From positions 1-22,898 of the forward strand of contig JAPLMA010000051.1 of NCBI GenBank assembly GCA_026387255.1: a stretch of 22,898 nt of DNA, written 5' to 3'. Source of the DNA: Candidatus Omnitrophota bacterium (GTDB lineage: Bacteria; Omnitrophota; Gorgyraeia; Gygaellales; Profunditerraquicolaceae). The stretch's first letter is position 1, and each line of letters starts with the position of its first letter. The notes beneath the pieces are model-generated. The model was given only the letters and a program-made list of their open reading frames with translations. It did no database searches and was not told where the DNA came from. Shown here one piece after another: positions 14,149 to 20,870 of this stretch. Made by a program: the position numbers and the translations under genes.

Positions 14149-14250
14149 CCAGTTGCGAAACTGGTTCAGTAGGGGGAGCCGATAATTTTAAGGACGGGAC
14201 TTAATCGTTTGGCCCTTTTGGTTTGCAATTTTAGAATTTGTGATAGAATA
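14149..14250 (-). pseudogene. Minus-strand gene 3'-end relic (element C)
   Basis: Reading leftward from 14250, 34 codons include YSITNSKIANQKGQ, IKSRP, a TAA stop and LPLLNQFRNW. It aligns with the relic at 8233-8391 with one in-frame codon deletion and several synonymous differences. Beyond FRNW the two copies diverge and the frame runs into the phosphatase gene, so the 3' end is missing. The in-frame stop shows it is not functional as a coding region. Confidence 0.5.
14222..14249 (+). promoter_or_regulatory. Extended -10 promoter in element C
   Basis: TTTGCA (14222-14227), a 16-base spacer and TAGAAT (14244-14249) with TG at 14241-14242. It matches the promoter of element A at 8363-8390 and would drive the gene at 14404. 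Confidence 0.45.
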
Positions 14251-14353
14251 AGTTTAAGCAATCGCATGTTTTAGCTGGGTTCTTGGAATAAAGACAGTTG
14301 TGTCCCGCCAAAAATCAGCGGGATTTTGCTAGATAAAAGATTAAGGCGCTCAA

Positions 14354-14398
14354 AAACTCGTCCAATAGGGGGAGTACTAGTATAGCTGATAGGGGGAG
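14354..14398 (+). repeat. Tandem TAGGGGGAG cores (element D)
   Basis: AAACTCGTCCAATAGGGGGA plus G (14354-14374) reads LPLLDEF on the minus strand. A second core, GATAGGGGGAG (14388-14398), follows and also serves as the ribosome site of the gene at 14404. With element C this fills the 292-base gap 14112-14403; I see no gene in it. Confidence 0.5.
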
Positions 14399-14403
14399 AT
14401 AGA

Positions 14404-14778
14404 ATGAATAATAAAAGGGTTCTAAGTATGCGTATAGCTCGGGCAATGAGTATTTTTGTCCTGTTTTTCATGACAACAGTTTATGTATTGGCATTTAATG
14501 ATGACCAGAGCCAAAAAACTATTTCTGGTTCAGTAGTTGATATAGATTGGGCAAAGTCAATAATCACCGTGCGCTATTCCGATTTTCTTTCAGGAAATAC
14601 GGATGAGATTAATATCATTGTTCCTGAGGAAACTGAAATTACAAATGGCACTGAAACAAAAATTTTTTCTGATATTGAACAATCTGATTCGGTTACAGTT
14701 ACTTATTATGATGATGGTGTAAGTGGTTTAAAAGCCAAGAAAGTAATAGATCTTAACGAGGGAAACAGGGATTCATAA
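14404..14778 (+). CDS. Secreted DUF5666-like/OB-fold small protein
   Basis: The product has 124 residues. GGGGGAG lies 6 bases before the ATG and is the ribosome site, so a copy of the repeat core has been recruited for translation. A signal peptide covers residues 1-30 (MRIARAMSIFVLFFMTTVYVLA, or starting at M9). The mature part is one beta-rich domain: KTISGSVVDIDWAKSIITVR, then VPEETEITNG, DSVTVTYYD and LKAKKVID. The pattern of a GxVxxID...xxITV strand pair followed by a T-x-I-x-x-G turn resembles small exported OB-fold domains of the DUF5666 type. Function unknown; probably periplasmic. The purU ribosome site lies 30 bases after its stop. Confidence 0.65.
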   Translation: MNNKRVLSMRIARAMSIFVLFFMTTVYVLAFNDDQSQKTISGSVVDIDWAKSIITVRYSDFLSGNTDEINIIVPEETEITNGTETKIFSDIEQSDSVTVTYYDDGVSGLKAKKVIDLNEGNRDS

Positions 14779-14821
14779 TGCTAGTATTTGAGGCATAATG
14801 ATTTTCATTAAAGGAGAAGAT

Positions 14822-15664
14822 ATGCGTAAATTCATTCTATTGTTTCAATGCCAAGACCGCAAAGGGATTGTGGCTAAAATTTCGGATTTTATTCTTAAAA
14901 TCGGTGGTAACATCATTACCGCTGATCAACATAGCACGGATCCAGAAGGTGGATATTTTTTCATCCGCGTTGAGTTTGTTCTGGATAATGACCAACATAG
15001 CCGCCAGAGCCTGATTTTGGCCTTTAAGCCGCTGGCGCAAGAGTTTAGCGCCAGTTGGAATCTTTATGACCGCTCAGAAATTTTACGCATGGGAATTTTT
15101 GTATCAGAACCTGACCATTGTTTAGTGGATTTATTGTATCTATGGAATGCCGGAGAGTTAAAAGTAAAAATCCCTTTTGTCTTAAGTAATTGCGAAAAAC
15201 ACCGTAAATTAGTAACCGGGTATAATCTTCCATTTTATTATGTACCGGCAGATAAAGATAATCGCCGGGAGCCGGAGCTATTGTCTTATGCTCTTGGGGC
15301 AACTGATTTTCTGGTGCTGGCGCGTTATATGCTGGTACTTTCTCCGGACTTTCTGCAAAAATATAATAAGGATATAATTAATATTCATCATGGGTTTTTA
15401 CCTTCTTTTAAAGGTGTTGACCCCTATGGCCAGGCGCTCAAAAAAGGAGTTAAGGTCATCGGTTCAACCGTGCATTTTGTGAATAACCAGCTTGATGAAG
15501 GGGCGATCATTGCTCAAGAGGTTGAATATATATCGCACAAGGACAATCGCCAGGATTTAATAAGAAAAGGAAAGCATGCGGAGAAAAGGGCATTGGCGCA
15601 CGCGCTCTCCAGCTATATTGATTACCGAATTATTAAACACGAAAATAAAACAATTGTTTTTTAA
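14822..15664 (+). CDS. purU: Formyltetrahydrofolate deformylase
   Basis: The enzyme hydrolyses 10-formyltetrahydrofolate to formate and tetrahydrofolate, balancing the one-carbon pool and feeding formate to purine synthesis. The 280-residue protein has an N-terminal ACT-like domain (residues 3-80, beginning FILLFQCQDRKGIVAKISDF) and a formyltransferase domain (88-270). The active-site residues are present: N187 and H189 in INIHHGFLPSFKG, and D225 in QLDEGAIIAQ. I chose the ATG at 14822 for its AAAGGAGAA ribosome site; an in-frame ATG at 14798 lacks one. A CATAAT at 14794-14799 is a possible -10 box. The gene converges with ispH. Start, length and catalytic residues all look normal. Confidence 0.93.
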   Translation: MRKFILLFQCQDRKGIVAKISDFILKIGGNIITADQHSTDPEGGYFFIRVEFVLDNDQHSRQSLILAFKPLAQEFSASWNLYDRSEILRMGIFVSEPDHCLVDLLYLWNAGELKVKIPFVLSNCEKHRKLVTGYNLPFYYVPADKDNRREPELLSYALGATDFLVLARYMLVLSPDFLQKYNKDIINIHHGFLPSFKGVDPYGQALKKGVKVIGSTVHFVNNQLDEGAIIAQEVEYISHKDNRQDLIRKGKHAEKRALAHALSSYIDYRIIKHENKTIVF

Positions 15665-15715
15665 TCGGAGCGCAGGAATTACCATCTTTTAAGGCGAAGG
15701 ATTAATGCGCGACGA

Positions 15716-15744
15716 TTATCCGCCAACGTTTCAGTGGCGGATAA
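15716..15744. terminator. Hairpin between convergent purU and ispH
   Basis: TTATCCGCCA (15716-15725) and TGGCGGATAA (15735-15744) pair perfectly over 10 bases around a 9-base loop. No long T run follows on either strand, so it is at best a weak bidirectional terminator. Its position between two convergent genes supports that role. Confidence 0.5.
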
Positions 15745-15785
15745 ATTCAGGAAAGAAACAATGGGTATTAGTCTAGAGAGATTTA

Positions 15786-16631
15786 TTAAGTAAGGCAGAT
15801 TTTTTTGATTTTTGCAACAACTTCTTTGATACTTAATTCCGGAGTAGAGGCGCCCGCAGTGATCCCCACGTTTTTAGCGTTATTTAACCAACTTTTCTTT
15901 ATTTCTTTAGCGTCATTAACCCAGTAGCTGTTTTTATTTAAAGATTTTGATATTTCGTAAATTCTTCTAGTGTTGGCGCTGGTTTTTGATCCGATGATGA
16001 TCATTACTGAATTTTTCAGTGGCATAGCTTTGACTTCATTTTGTTTCATTCGCGTGGGGTTACAGATCGTGTTATGGAATGAAATTTCCGGGATATACCT
16101 GCGTAGTAATTCTAGGATTGCGGGAAGATTATCCAGACTTTGAGTTGATTGTACGACAATTCCAGCCCGAGTAATTTTTTTTATTTTTTCCAGAGGTATG
16201 TTCTGGAGTTTATCGATTACGATGGCTTTAGATCTAAGTTGCCCGACAATCCCTAGGACTTCATCATGCCTTTTATCTCCGATGATAATTATCTGATAAC
16301 CCTGATTTTCTAGCTTACGGGCAATTTTATGAATTTCTTTTACCATCGGACAGGTGGCATCAATAATCTTGTAGCCTAGTTTTAATGCCTGCTTTAAAGT
16401 ATGTTTGGAGCAACCATGTGCGCGGATGAGCAAAGTTTTACCTTTTCCCGAAGATAACCGGCGGATTTTTTTTATTCCCATCTCCTGAATCTGCTTAACT
16501 ACCTCTTCATTGTGCACGATATTCCCGAGCATAAAGACAGGTTTTTTTGTTTTTGCGGTTTCTAATGCGGTGGTAATCGCTTTTTTTACTCCGAAGCAGA
16601 ACCCCGCTGATTTTGCCAGACGTATTTTCAT
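15786..16631 (-). CDS. ispH: 4-Hydroxy-3-methylbut-2-enyl diphosphate reductase
   Basis: This iron-sulfur enzyme makes isopentenyl and dimethylallyl diphosphate in the last step of the non-mevalonate pathway. The 281-residue product has the three cluster cysteines: C12 (AGFCFGV), C94 (DATCPMV) and C190 (NTICNPT). It also has H40 (NIVHNEEVV), H72 (RAHGC), the proton-donor pair in HDEVLGIVGQ (H122, E124), TQS at 163-165 and the SKTSANTRR loop. Length is typical. It lies 33 bases downstream of a polyprenyl synthase on the same strand, so the operon makes isoprenoid precursors and then chains. All key residues are intact. Confidence 0.94.
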   Translation of the reverse strand: MKIRLAKSAGFCFGVKKAITTALETAKTKKPVFMLGNIVHNEEVVKQIQEMGIKKIRRLSSGKGKTLLIRAHGCSKHTLKQALKLGYKIIDATCPMVKEIHKIARKLENQGYQIIIIGDKRHDEVLGIVGQLRSKAIVIDKLQNIPLEKIKKITRAGIVVQSTQSLDNLPAILELLRRYIPEISFHNTICNPTRMKQNEVKAMPLKNSVMIIIGSKTSANTRRIYEISKSLNKNSYWVNDAKEIKKSWLNNAKNVGITAGASTPELSIKEVVAKIKKICLT

Positions 16632-16664
16632 GGAATTTTATTTTTTAATGATATTTAAAGATAG

Positions 16665-17702
16665 TTATTTAAGGATTTTTCGGGAAAAATTATCCAGCGT
16701 CTGTTTGTATTTTTGATTCATAGTTAAATTTTGGATTTGATTTAGCGCTTGAGCGCAGAGATGCTTTATTTGTTTTTGCGCGTACGTCAGGGCACCGGTA
16801 TTGGTAATAATTGAGCGCATTTTGATTAGCTCGGTATTTTGGGTAACTTTGTTTTCCATGATTCTCTTGATCATTAGTTTGTCTTTTTTGCCGGCGTAGT
16901 TAAAGGCGTACCAGGCGAGCAGGGTTCTTTTGGCTTCCCTAATGTCCGTAAGGTTAGATTTACCGATTTCTTTGACTGTTCCGAATGTTCCGCTGATATC
17001 ATCTTTAATCTGAAAGGCCCTTCCTAAAAGCATACCGTATGAATACAGCTTTTTAATTTGATTAGGTTTTGCCCCGGCTAATGTGGCGCCTATGGCCAAC
17101 GGAGAGGCGAAGGTATAATTAGCAGTCTTATAATCATAAATTTTGTAAATATCCTGTTGGGTAACTTTTTCAATAGGTTTAATTCCGAGCAACAGCTCGA
17201 TAAATTCTCCGCTGCCCGTGTATAAGGCGGCTAAAAAAAGTTTTTTCAATGCTTCTTCCTTGCGGCGCATATTTTCCTTGACCGCCAGAAAAGCATCTAG
17301 GGCCATGGCGTACATTACATCGCCAACCACGATGGCTAAATCTTCTCCGTTAAATTTAATTTTTTTATTTTGTCTTAAGGGATTTTTGAGCAAGGCATGC
17401 ATGGAAGGTTTACCGCGGCGCTGGTCGCTTTTATCGATAATATCATCGTGGACGAGCATGAAGTCATGAAGTAATTCTAAAGATAGGGCGCTGCGGTAAA
17501 GGCCGCGAGGAGCTTTTTTAGAGAAACCCAGATAGCCGATGCAGAATAAGATCGGCCTGATTCTTTTGCCATCGCGCAAGACAAACTCTTTGATGCTTTT
17601 AAAAAGCATAGGAGACAGCTTGTTTAAGGAGTATAATTGATCCATGGAGCGGGTATAGGCGTGTAGCTCTTTTTCGATTTTATTTTTTATTTTTAAAAAC
17701 AT
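16665..17702 (-). CDS. Trans-isoprenyl diphosphate synthase (polyprenyl synthetase)
   Basis: The enzyme condenses isopentenyl diphosphate onto allylic diphosphates to build linear prenyl chains for quinones, carriers or carotenoids. In the 345-residue protein the first aspartate-rich motif is VHDDIID (84-90) followed by RRGKPS (95-100), and the GKRIRP substrate-binding segment is at 45-50. The second motif is QIKDDISGTFG (231-241), where the usual final Asp of DDxxD is Gly, a variation common among several synthase subgroups. Chain length cannot be read safely. It probably sits at the head of an operon with ispH. Its start codon is 22 bases from the divergent flavoprotein gene, so both promoters must be compact or reach into the genes. 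Confidence 0.9.
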   Translation of the reverse strand: MFLKIKNKIEKELHAYTRSMDQLYSLNKLSPMLFKSIKEFVLRDGKRIRPILFCIGYLGFSKKAPRGLYRSALSLELLHDFMLVHDDIIDKSDQRRGKPSMHALLKNPLRQNKKIKFNGEDLAIVVGDVMYAMALDAFLAVKENMRRKEEALKKLFLAALYTGSGEFIELLLGIKPIEKVTQQDIYKIYDYKTANYTFASPLAIGATLAGAKPNQIKKLYSYGMLLGRAFQIKDDISGTFGTVKEIGKSNLTDIREAKRTLLAWYAFNYAGKKDKLMIKRIMENKVTQNTELIKMRSIITNTGALTYAQKQIKHLCAQALNQIQNLTMNQKYKQTLDNFSRKILK

Positions 17703-17724
17703 GATTTATGGTAACATATAAAGT

Positions 17725-18867
17725 ATGATTACGCAATCAGAGAAAATCATTATTATCGGCGCTGGTTTTTCCGGATTAAGCGCTGCCCATAGATTAGCCG
17801 GATCAAATTTAGCCGCGGAAATTACGGTTATCGATAAAAAAGAGCATGCTGATTTTCTGCCGTTAATTCCCGATTGTATAGGTAGAGGTATTAATCTTGA
17901 GTTTCTTACCTGTGATATCGTAGAATTTTGCCGGAAGCTTAAACTAAACTTTATTAAAGAAGAGGTTGAATCTGTAAATCTTGAATCTAGGAGTGTTTCT
18001 ACTTTATCCGCTAATTATATTTATGATTATTTAATTATTGCCAGCGGCAGCCAGCCAAACTTTTTCTCTAATCAAGCTGCCCAGGATTACGGATATTCTT
18101 TAAATAGTATTACAGATGTCCGGCGGATAATTAAAGCACTTAAAACTGATGATTTAAAAAATTTTGTTATTTGCGGAGGCGGATATACCGGAGTAGAGGC
18201 AGCGACTAATCTGTGGTTATATACTAAAAAGAATGGCAGGAGTAAAAGAATTGTTATTGTTGAGCGTGCGCCGACAATATTAGGCCCTTTGCCGGCAGGG
18301 ATGAAAATGTATGTTGAAAAAAATTTAAAGAGTATGGGTATAGAAATTTTGACAAATACGGTTATTGAGAGGATTCAGGTTAATCAGGTATCGCTTTCCA
18401 CAGGACAGGTATTTAATCAGGCAATGCTTATTTGGGTGCCCGGAGTGAAAACCGCTGAATTTATCCAAAAGCTGGATATATTGAAGAATCCTCAGGGTAG
18501 AATTGTCGTGGATGAGTATTTAAGAGCAGGGCAAAATTGTTTTTGCTGCGGAGATACGGCTTATTTTGGGGATAAAGATAGTTTTTTGAGAATGGCGATC
18601 CAGTTTGCGATTACCCAGGGTGATCAGGCAGCAAAGAATATAATTAGAAGCATAAAAAATATGCCGCTTGAAAAATACCGGCCTTTAGACTTGGGCTATA
18701 TTATTCCTATGGCGAATAACCGGTCAAGCGGCCGGGTTTTGGGTTTAAATGTTTCCGGGCGCCTGGCGACATTTTTACATTTTAGTATGTGTATTTTTCG
18801 TTCGGTGGGATGGAAGAATCGCTGGGGTTTAATCTGTAATCTTTTAAGCGGAGGTGACAAATGTTAA
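17725..18867 (+). CDS. FAD/NAD-dependent oxidoreductase, NDH-2-like
   Basis: The 380-residue flavoprotein has two nucleotide-binding Rossmann folds. The FAD site is IIGAGFSGLSAAHRL (10-24) with the closing CCGDTAYFGD (274-283). The NAD(P)H site is VICGGGYTGVEAA (148-160). HADFLPLIPD near residue 45 and AIQFAITQGDQAAKNI (291-306) are typical of type II NADH dehydrogenases and related sulfide:quinone-type reductases; the redox-active cysteine pair of the latter is not evident. The C-terminal segment (LATFLHFSMCIFRSVGW) could associate with the membrane. It likely moves electrons from NADH to quinone. It overlaps a DoxX-like gene by 7 bases, suggesting a two-component membrane reductase. The start has no ribosome site, but the FAD motif fixes it. 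Confidence 0.82.
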   Translation: MITQSEKIIIIGAGFSGLSAAHRLAGSNLAAEITVIDKKEHADFLPLIPDCIGRGINLEFLTCDIVEFCRKLKLNFIKEEVESVNLESRSVSTLSANYIYDYLIIASGSQPNFFSNQAAQDYGYSLNSITDVRRIIKALKTDDLKNFVICGGGYTGVEAATNLWLYTKKNGRSKRIVIVERAPTILGPLPAGMKMYVEKNLKSMGIEILTNTVIERIQVNQVSLSTGQVFNQAMLIWVPGVKTAEFIQKLDILKNPQGRIVVDEYLRAGQNCFCCGDTAYFGDKDSFLRMAIQFAITQGDQAAKNIIRSIKNMPLEKYRPLDLGYIIPMANNRSSGRVLGLNVSGRLATFLHFSMCIFRSVGWKNRWGLICNLLSGGDKC

Positions 18868-19250
18868 ATTGGGGGATTTTGGTTTTGAGGTTAGGGATAG
18901 GAATCATGTTTATGGCACATGGCTTGCAGATGACTTTAGGCTTATTTGGCGGCCCGGGGGTTAAGGGTTTTTCCGGGATGCTTTCGAATTTAGGGTTTTT
19001 TCCTGCGTTATTTTGGTCCTACGTTGCTTCGTATACGGTGTTAATTGGGGGGTTATTACTAATCATCGGGGTGCAAACCAGGCCGGCAGCAACCCTACTT
19101 TTTATTTTTATTCTTACGGCTGGAATTAAAGTGCATTTAAGCAAAGGATTCTTTTTGTCTAACGGAGGCATTGAATACACCTTTGTTATTGCTGCTGCTT
19201 GCCTTGCTCTTGTTTTACTAGGTGCGGGGAAGTTTAGTATTTTTCATTGA
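18861..19250 (+). CDS. DoxX-family membrane protein
   Basis: The 129-residue protein has four membrane helices and the family's hallmarks: RLGIGIMFMAHGLQ in helix 1, GGPGVKGFSGMLSNLGF in the first loop, VLIGGLLLIIGVQTRPAA across helix 2 into the loop, and NGGIEYTFVIAA before helix 4. GGAGGTGAC lies just before the ATG, inside the end of the preceding gene, and the reading frames overlap by 7 bases. DoxX proteins are membrane subunits or partners of oxidoreductases, and the coupling to an NDH-2-like flavoprotein fits that. It is complete and of normal length. A REP-type palindrome follows its stop. Confidence 0.85.
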   Translation: MLNWGILVLRLGIGIMFMAHGLQMTLGLFGGPGVKGFSGMLSNLGFFPALFWSYVASYTVLIGGLLLIIGVQTRPAATLLFIFILTAGIKVHLSKGFFLSNGGIEYTFVIAAACLALVLLGAGKFSIFH

Positions 19251-19281
19251 TTGCTGGTTTTATTGTGTTATATTTAATCTC

Positions 19282-19309
19282 GTAGGGAACAGGCATGCCT
19301 GTTCCCTAC
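19282..19309. repeat. REP-type perfect palindrome, copy 1
   Basis: A 28-base perfect palindrome with arms GTAGGGAACAGGCA and its complement, centred on GCATGC. A second copy at 21869-21896 differs by one base in each arm, and the changes preserve pairing. It begins 31 bases after the DoxX stop and ends 10 bases before the next ATG. Such palindromes are typical of REP elements mobilised by RAYT transposases; no RAYT gene is in the window. Confidence 0.85.
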
Positions 19310-19319
19310 AGATAATCTT

Positions 19320-20489
19320 ATGACTAAAATAAAGCGTAATTTAGCAGTTTTACTATTAATTTTGCTTTTACCGGCAAAAATTTTAGCCGCTGATAATTCT
19401 AAGCCGGCTAAACTTATTATTTTCCATTCACTCAGTTGTCACAAGTGTATTGAGGTAAAACAGGAGGTAATGCCGGGGATTGAAAAAGAATTTAAGGATA
19501 AAATAGTTTTTGAATACCGTGATGTTGGCCAGTTAGAAAATTATAAAATGCTTTTGGGTTTATTACAAAGAACCCCCGGGGGACTTAAGTATCAGGTTCC
19601 GCTTTTTTATCTGGGGGGTAAGTTTCTGACCGCCCAGGGCCAACTCTCCGATAACCTGCGAGATTTTATTACTGCTGGAATAAAAAGGAATATAATTTTG
19701 GGTTTTAATCCGGTGGATTTGGTGGCCTATTTTAAAACTTTTGTTCCGGCGGCAGTTATTTTAGCCGGCCTTAGCGACGGGATTAATCCTTGCGCTTTTA
19801 CGGTGATCGTATTTTTTATTTCTTTTCTCGCCCTGCAGGGATACCGCAAGAGAGAGCTTATTTTAATCGGTTTAGCATTTATTTTCGCGGTATTTCTGAC
19901 TTATTTAGGCATTGGCCTGGGAATTTTTAATTTTTTCTATGCATTCGCTGGGTTTTGGGTGGTTACGCATTTACTGAATATAATTATCGGAATTTTAAGT
20001 ATACTATTAGGAGTTTTTGCAATTTATGATTTTATAGAATTTAAAAAGTCAGGTTCTACCGAGGGGTTGATCCTGCAGTTGCCTAAGCCGATTAAGGAGC
20101 GCATTCATAAAGTGGTAGGTTTTTTTTATCGTAAAAGCTTTCAAGAAAAACAACAAAATTTAAAACCCGCTTTAGGAAAACTCCTGTTTAGCGCTTTGAT
20201 TACTGGATTTTTAGTTTCGCTTTTAGAGGCGGTTTGTACCGGACAAGTGTATTTGCCGACGATATCTTTTGTTTTGAAATCTACAACCTTTAAACTGCAG
20301 GCCTTAGGATATCTTCTGTTGTATAATATTATGTTTATCGTGCCGCTGATTGTGATTTTCGTACTGGCGCTGATGGGCACCAGTAGCCAGCAATTTTCTG
20401 ATTTTCTAAAGAAACGTCTGGGGGTAATTAAAATTCTAATGGTTATTTTATTTTTTGGTTTAGGGATATATTTACTTTGGAGGGCCTAA
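19320..20489 (+). CDS. Thioredoxin-like domain fused to a CcdA/DsbD-type membrane reductase
   Basis: The 389-residue protein starts with a signal peptide (1-24). A periplasmic thioredoxin-like domain (28-122) has the active site CHKC (40-43) and cis-proline loop YQVPLFY. The membrane domain (140-389) follows, with about six helices and the two transport cysteines of CcdA/DsbD proteins: C158 (DGINPCAFTVIVF) and C306 (EAVCTGQVYLPT). It should carry reducing equivalents from cytoplasmic thioredoxin to the cell envelope, for cytochrome c maturation or disulfide repair. Having the thioredoxin domain at the N-terminus makes it a short DsbD-like architecture. A possible promoter is TTGCTG (19251)-16-TTTAAT (19273), which would put the REP palindrome in the 5' leader. 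No ribosome site is evident. It heads an operon with DUF1573 and HtpX. Confidence 0.82.
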   Translation: MTKIKRNLAVLLLILLLPAKILAADNSKPAKLIIFHSLSCHKCIEVKQEVMPGIEKEFKDKIVFEYRDVGQLENYKMLLGLLQRTPGGLKYQVPLFYLGGKFLTAQGQLSDNLRDFITAGIKRNIILGFNPVDLVAYFKTFVPAAVILAGLSDGINPCAFTVIVFFISFLALQGYRKRELILIGLAFIFAVFLTYLGIGLGIFNFFYAFAGFWVVTHLLNIIIGILSILLGVFAIYDFIEFKKSGSTEGLILQLPKPIKERIHKVVGFFYRKSFQEKQQNLKPALGKLLFSALITGFLVSLLEAVCTGQVYLPTISFVLKSTTFKLQALGYLLLYNIMFIVPLIVIFVLALMGTSSQQFSDFLKKRLGVIKILMVILFFGLGIYLLWRA

Positions 20490-20866
20490 TGCGCAAAGGG
20501 ATAATTTTATTTTTATTAGGTTTTTTTATTTTTCAGTTTGCCCACGCGGAAGTTGCAAAAATTGATCCGCAGGAGTGGGATTTTGGCCAGGTCAAACAAG
20601 GAGCAATTTTAAAGCATGATTTTATACTTAAAAACGAGACTAATGATATTTTAGGAATCAACAATATCCACACTTCTTGCGGGTGCACTGCTTCGGAATC
20701 AGATAAGAAATCCTTAATGCCGCAAGAAAGCACAACGATCAAAGTAACTTTTAATTCAAAGGGGTACTTGGGTTCGGTTCAACAATTTGTGTATGTGAAT
20801 ACCGATAATACGGATCTGGCAATAATAAAATTTACAATTAAAGCGCAAGTTGCAAAGGAGGATTAA
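20489..20866 (+). CDS. Secreted DUF1573 domain protein
   Basis: The 125-residue product has a signal peptide (1-20, ending AHA) and one DUF1573 immunoglobulin-like domain with its hallmarks: DFGQVKQGAILKHDFILKN and the conserved TSCGCTAS turn (62-69, C64 and C66), then NSKGYLGSVQQFVYVNTDN. I chose the ATG at 20489 because TTTGGAGGG precedes it and it overlaps the previous stop as TAATG. The conserved CGC pair could be a redox substrate of the upstream CcdA-like protein, a reasonable inference from gene order. The exact role of the family is not settled. It lies 4 bases before the HtpX gene. Confidence 0.85.
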   Translation: MRKGIILFLLGFFIFQFAHAEVAKIDPQEWDFGQVKQGAILKHDFILKNETNDILGINNIHTSCGCTASESDKKSLMPQESTTIKVTFNSKGYLGSVQQFVYVNTDNTDLAIIKFTIKAQVAKED

Positions 20867-20870
20867 TCAG

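Noticed and set aside
14141..14168. ACCAGTT-GCGA-AACTGGT, a 7-base-pair hairpin with a GNRA tetraloop, as a structured RNA element.
   Set aside because: The stem is broken in the related copies at 8287 and 12213. The conserved bases are explained by FRNW codons on the minus strand.
7677..14400. Classical integron cassette array with attC sites.
   Set aside because: No integrase, and the elements lack recognisable paired RYYYAAC/GTTRRRY core sites. The shared core is TAGGGGGAG instead.
7477..14403. CRISPR array, given repeated intergenic motifs.
   Set aside because: Copies are kilobases apart, of unequal length, separated by genes, and no cas gene is present.
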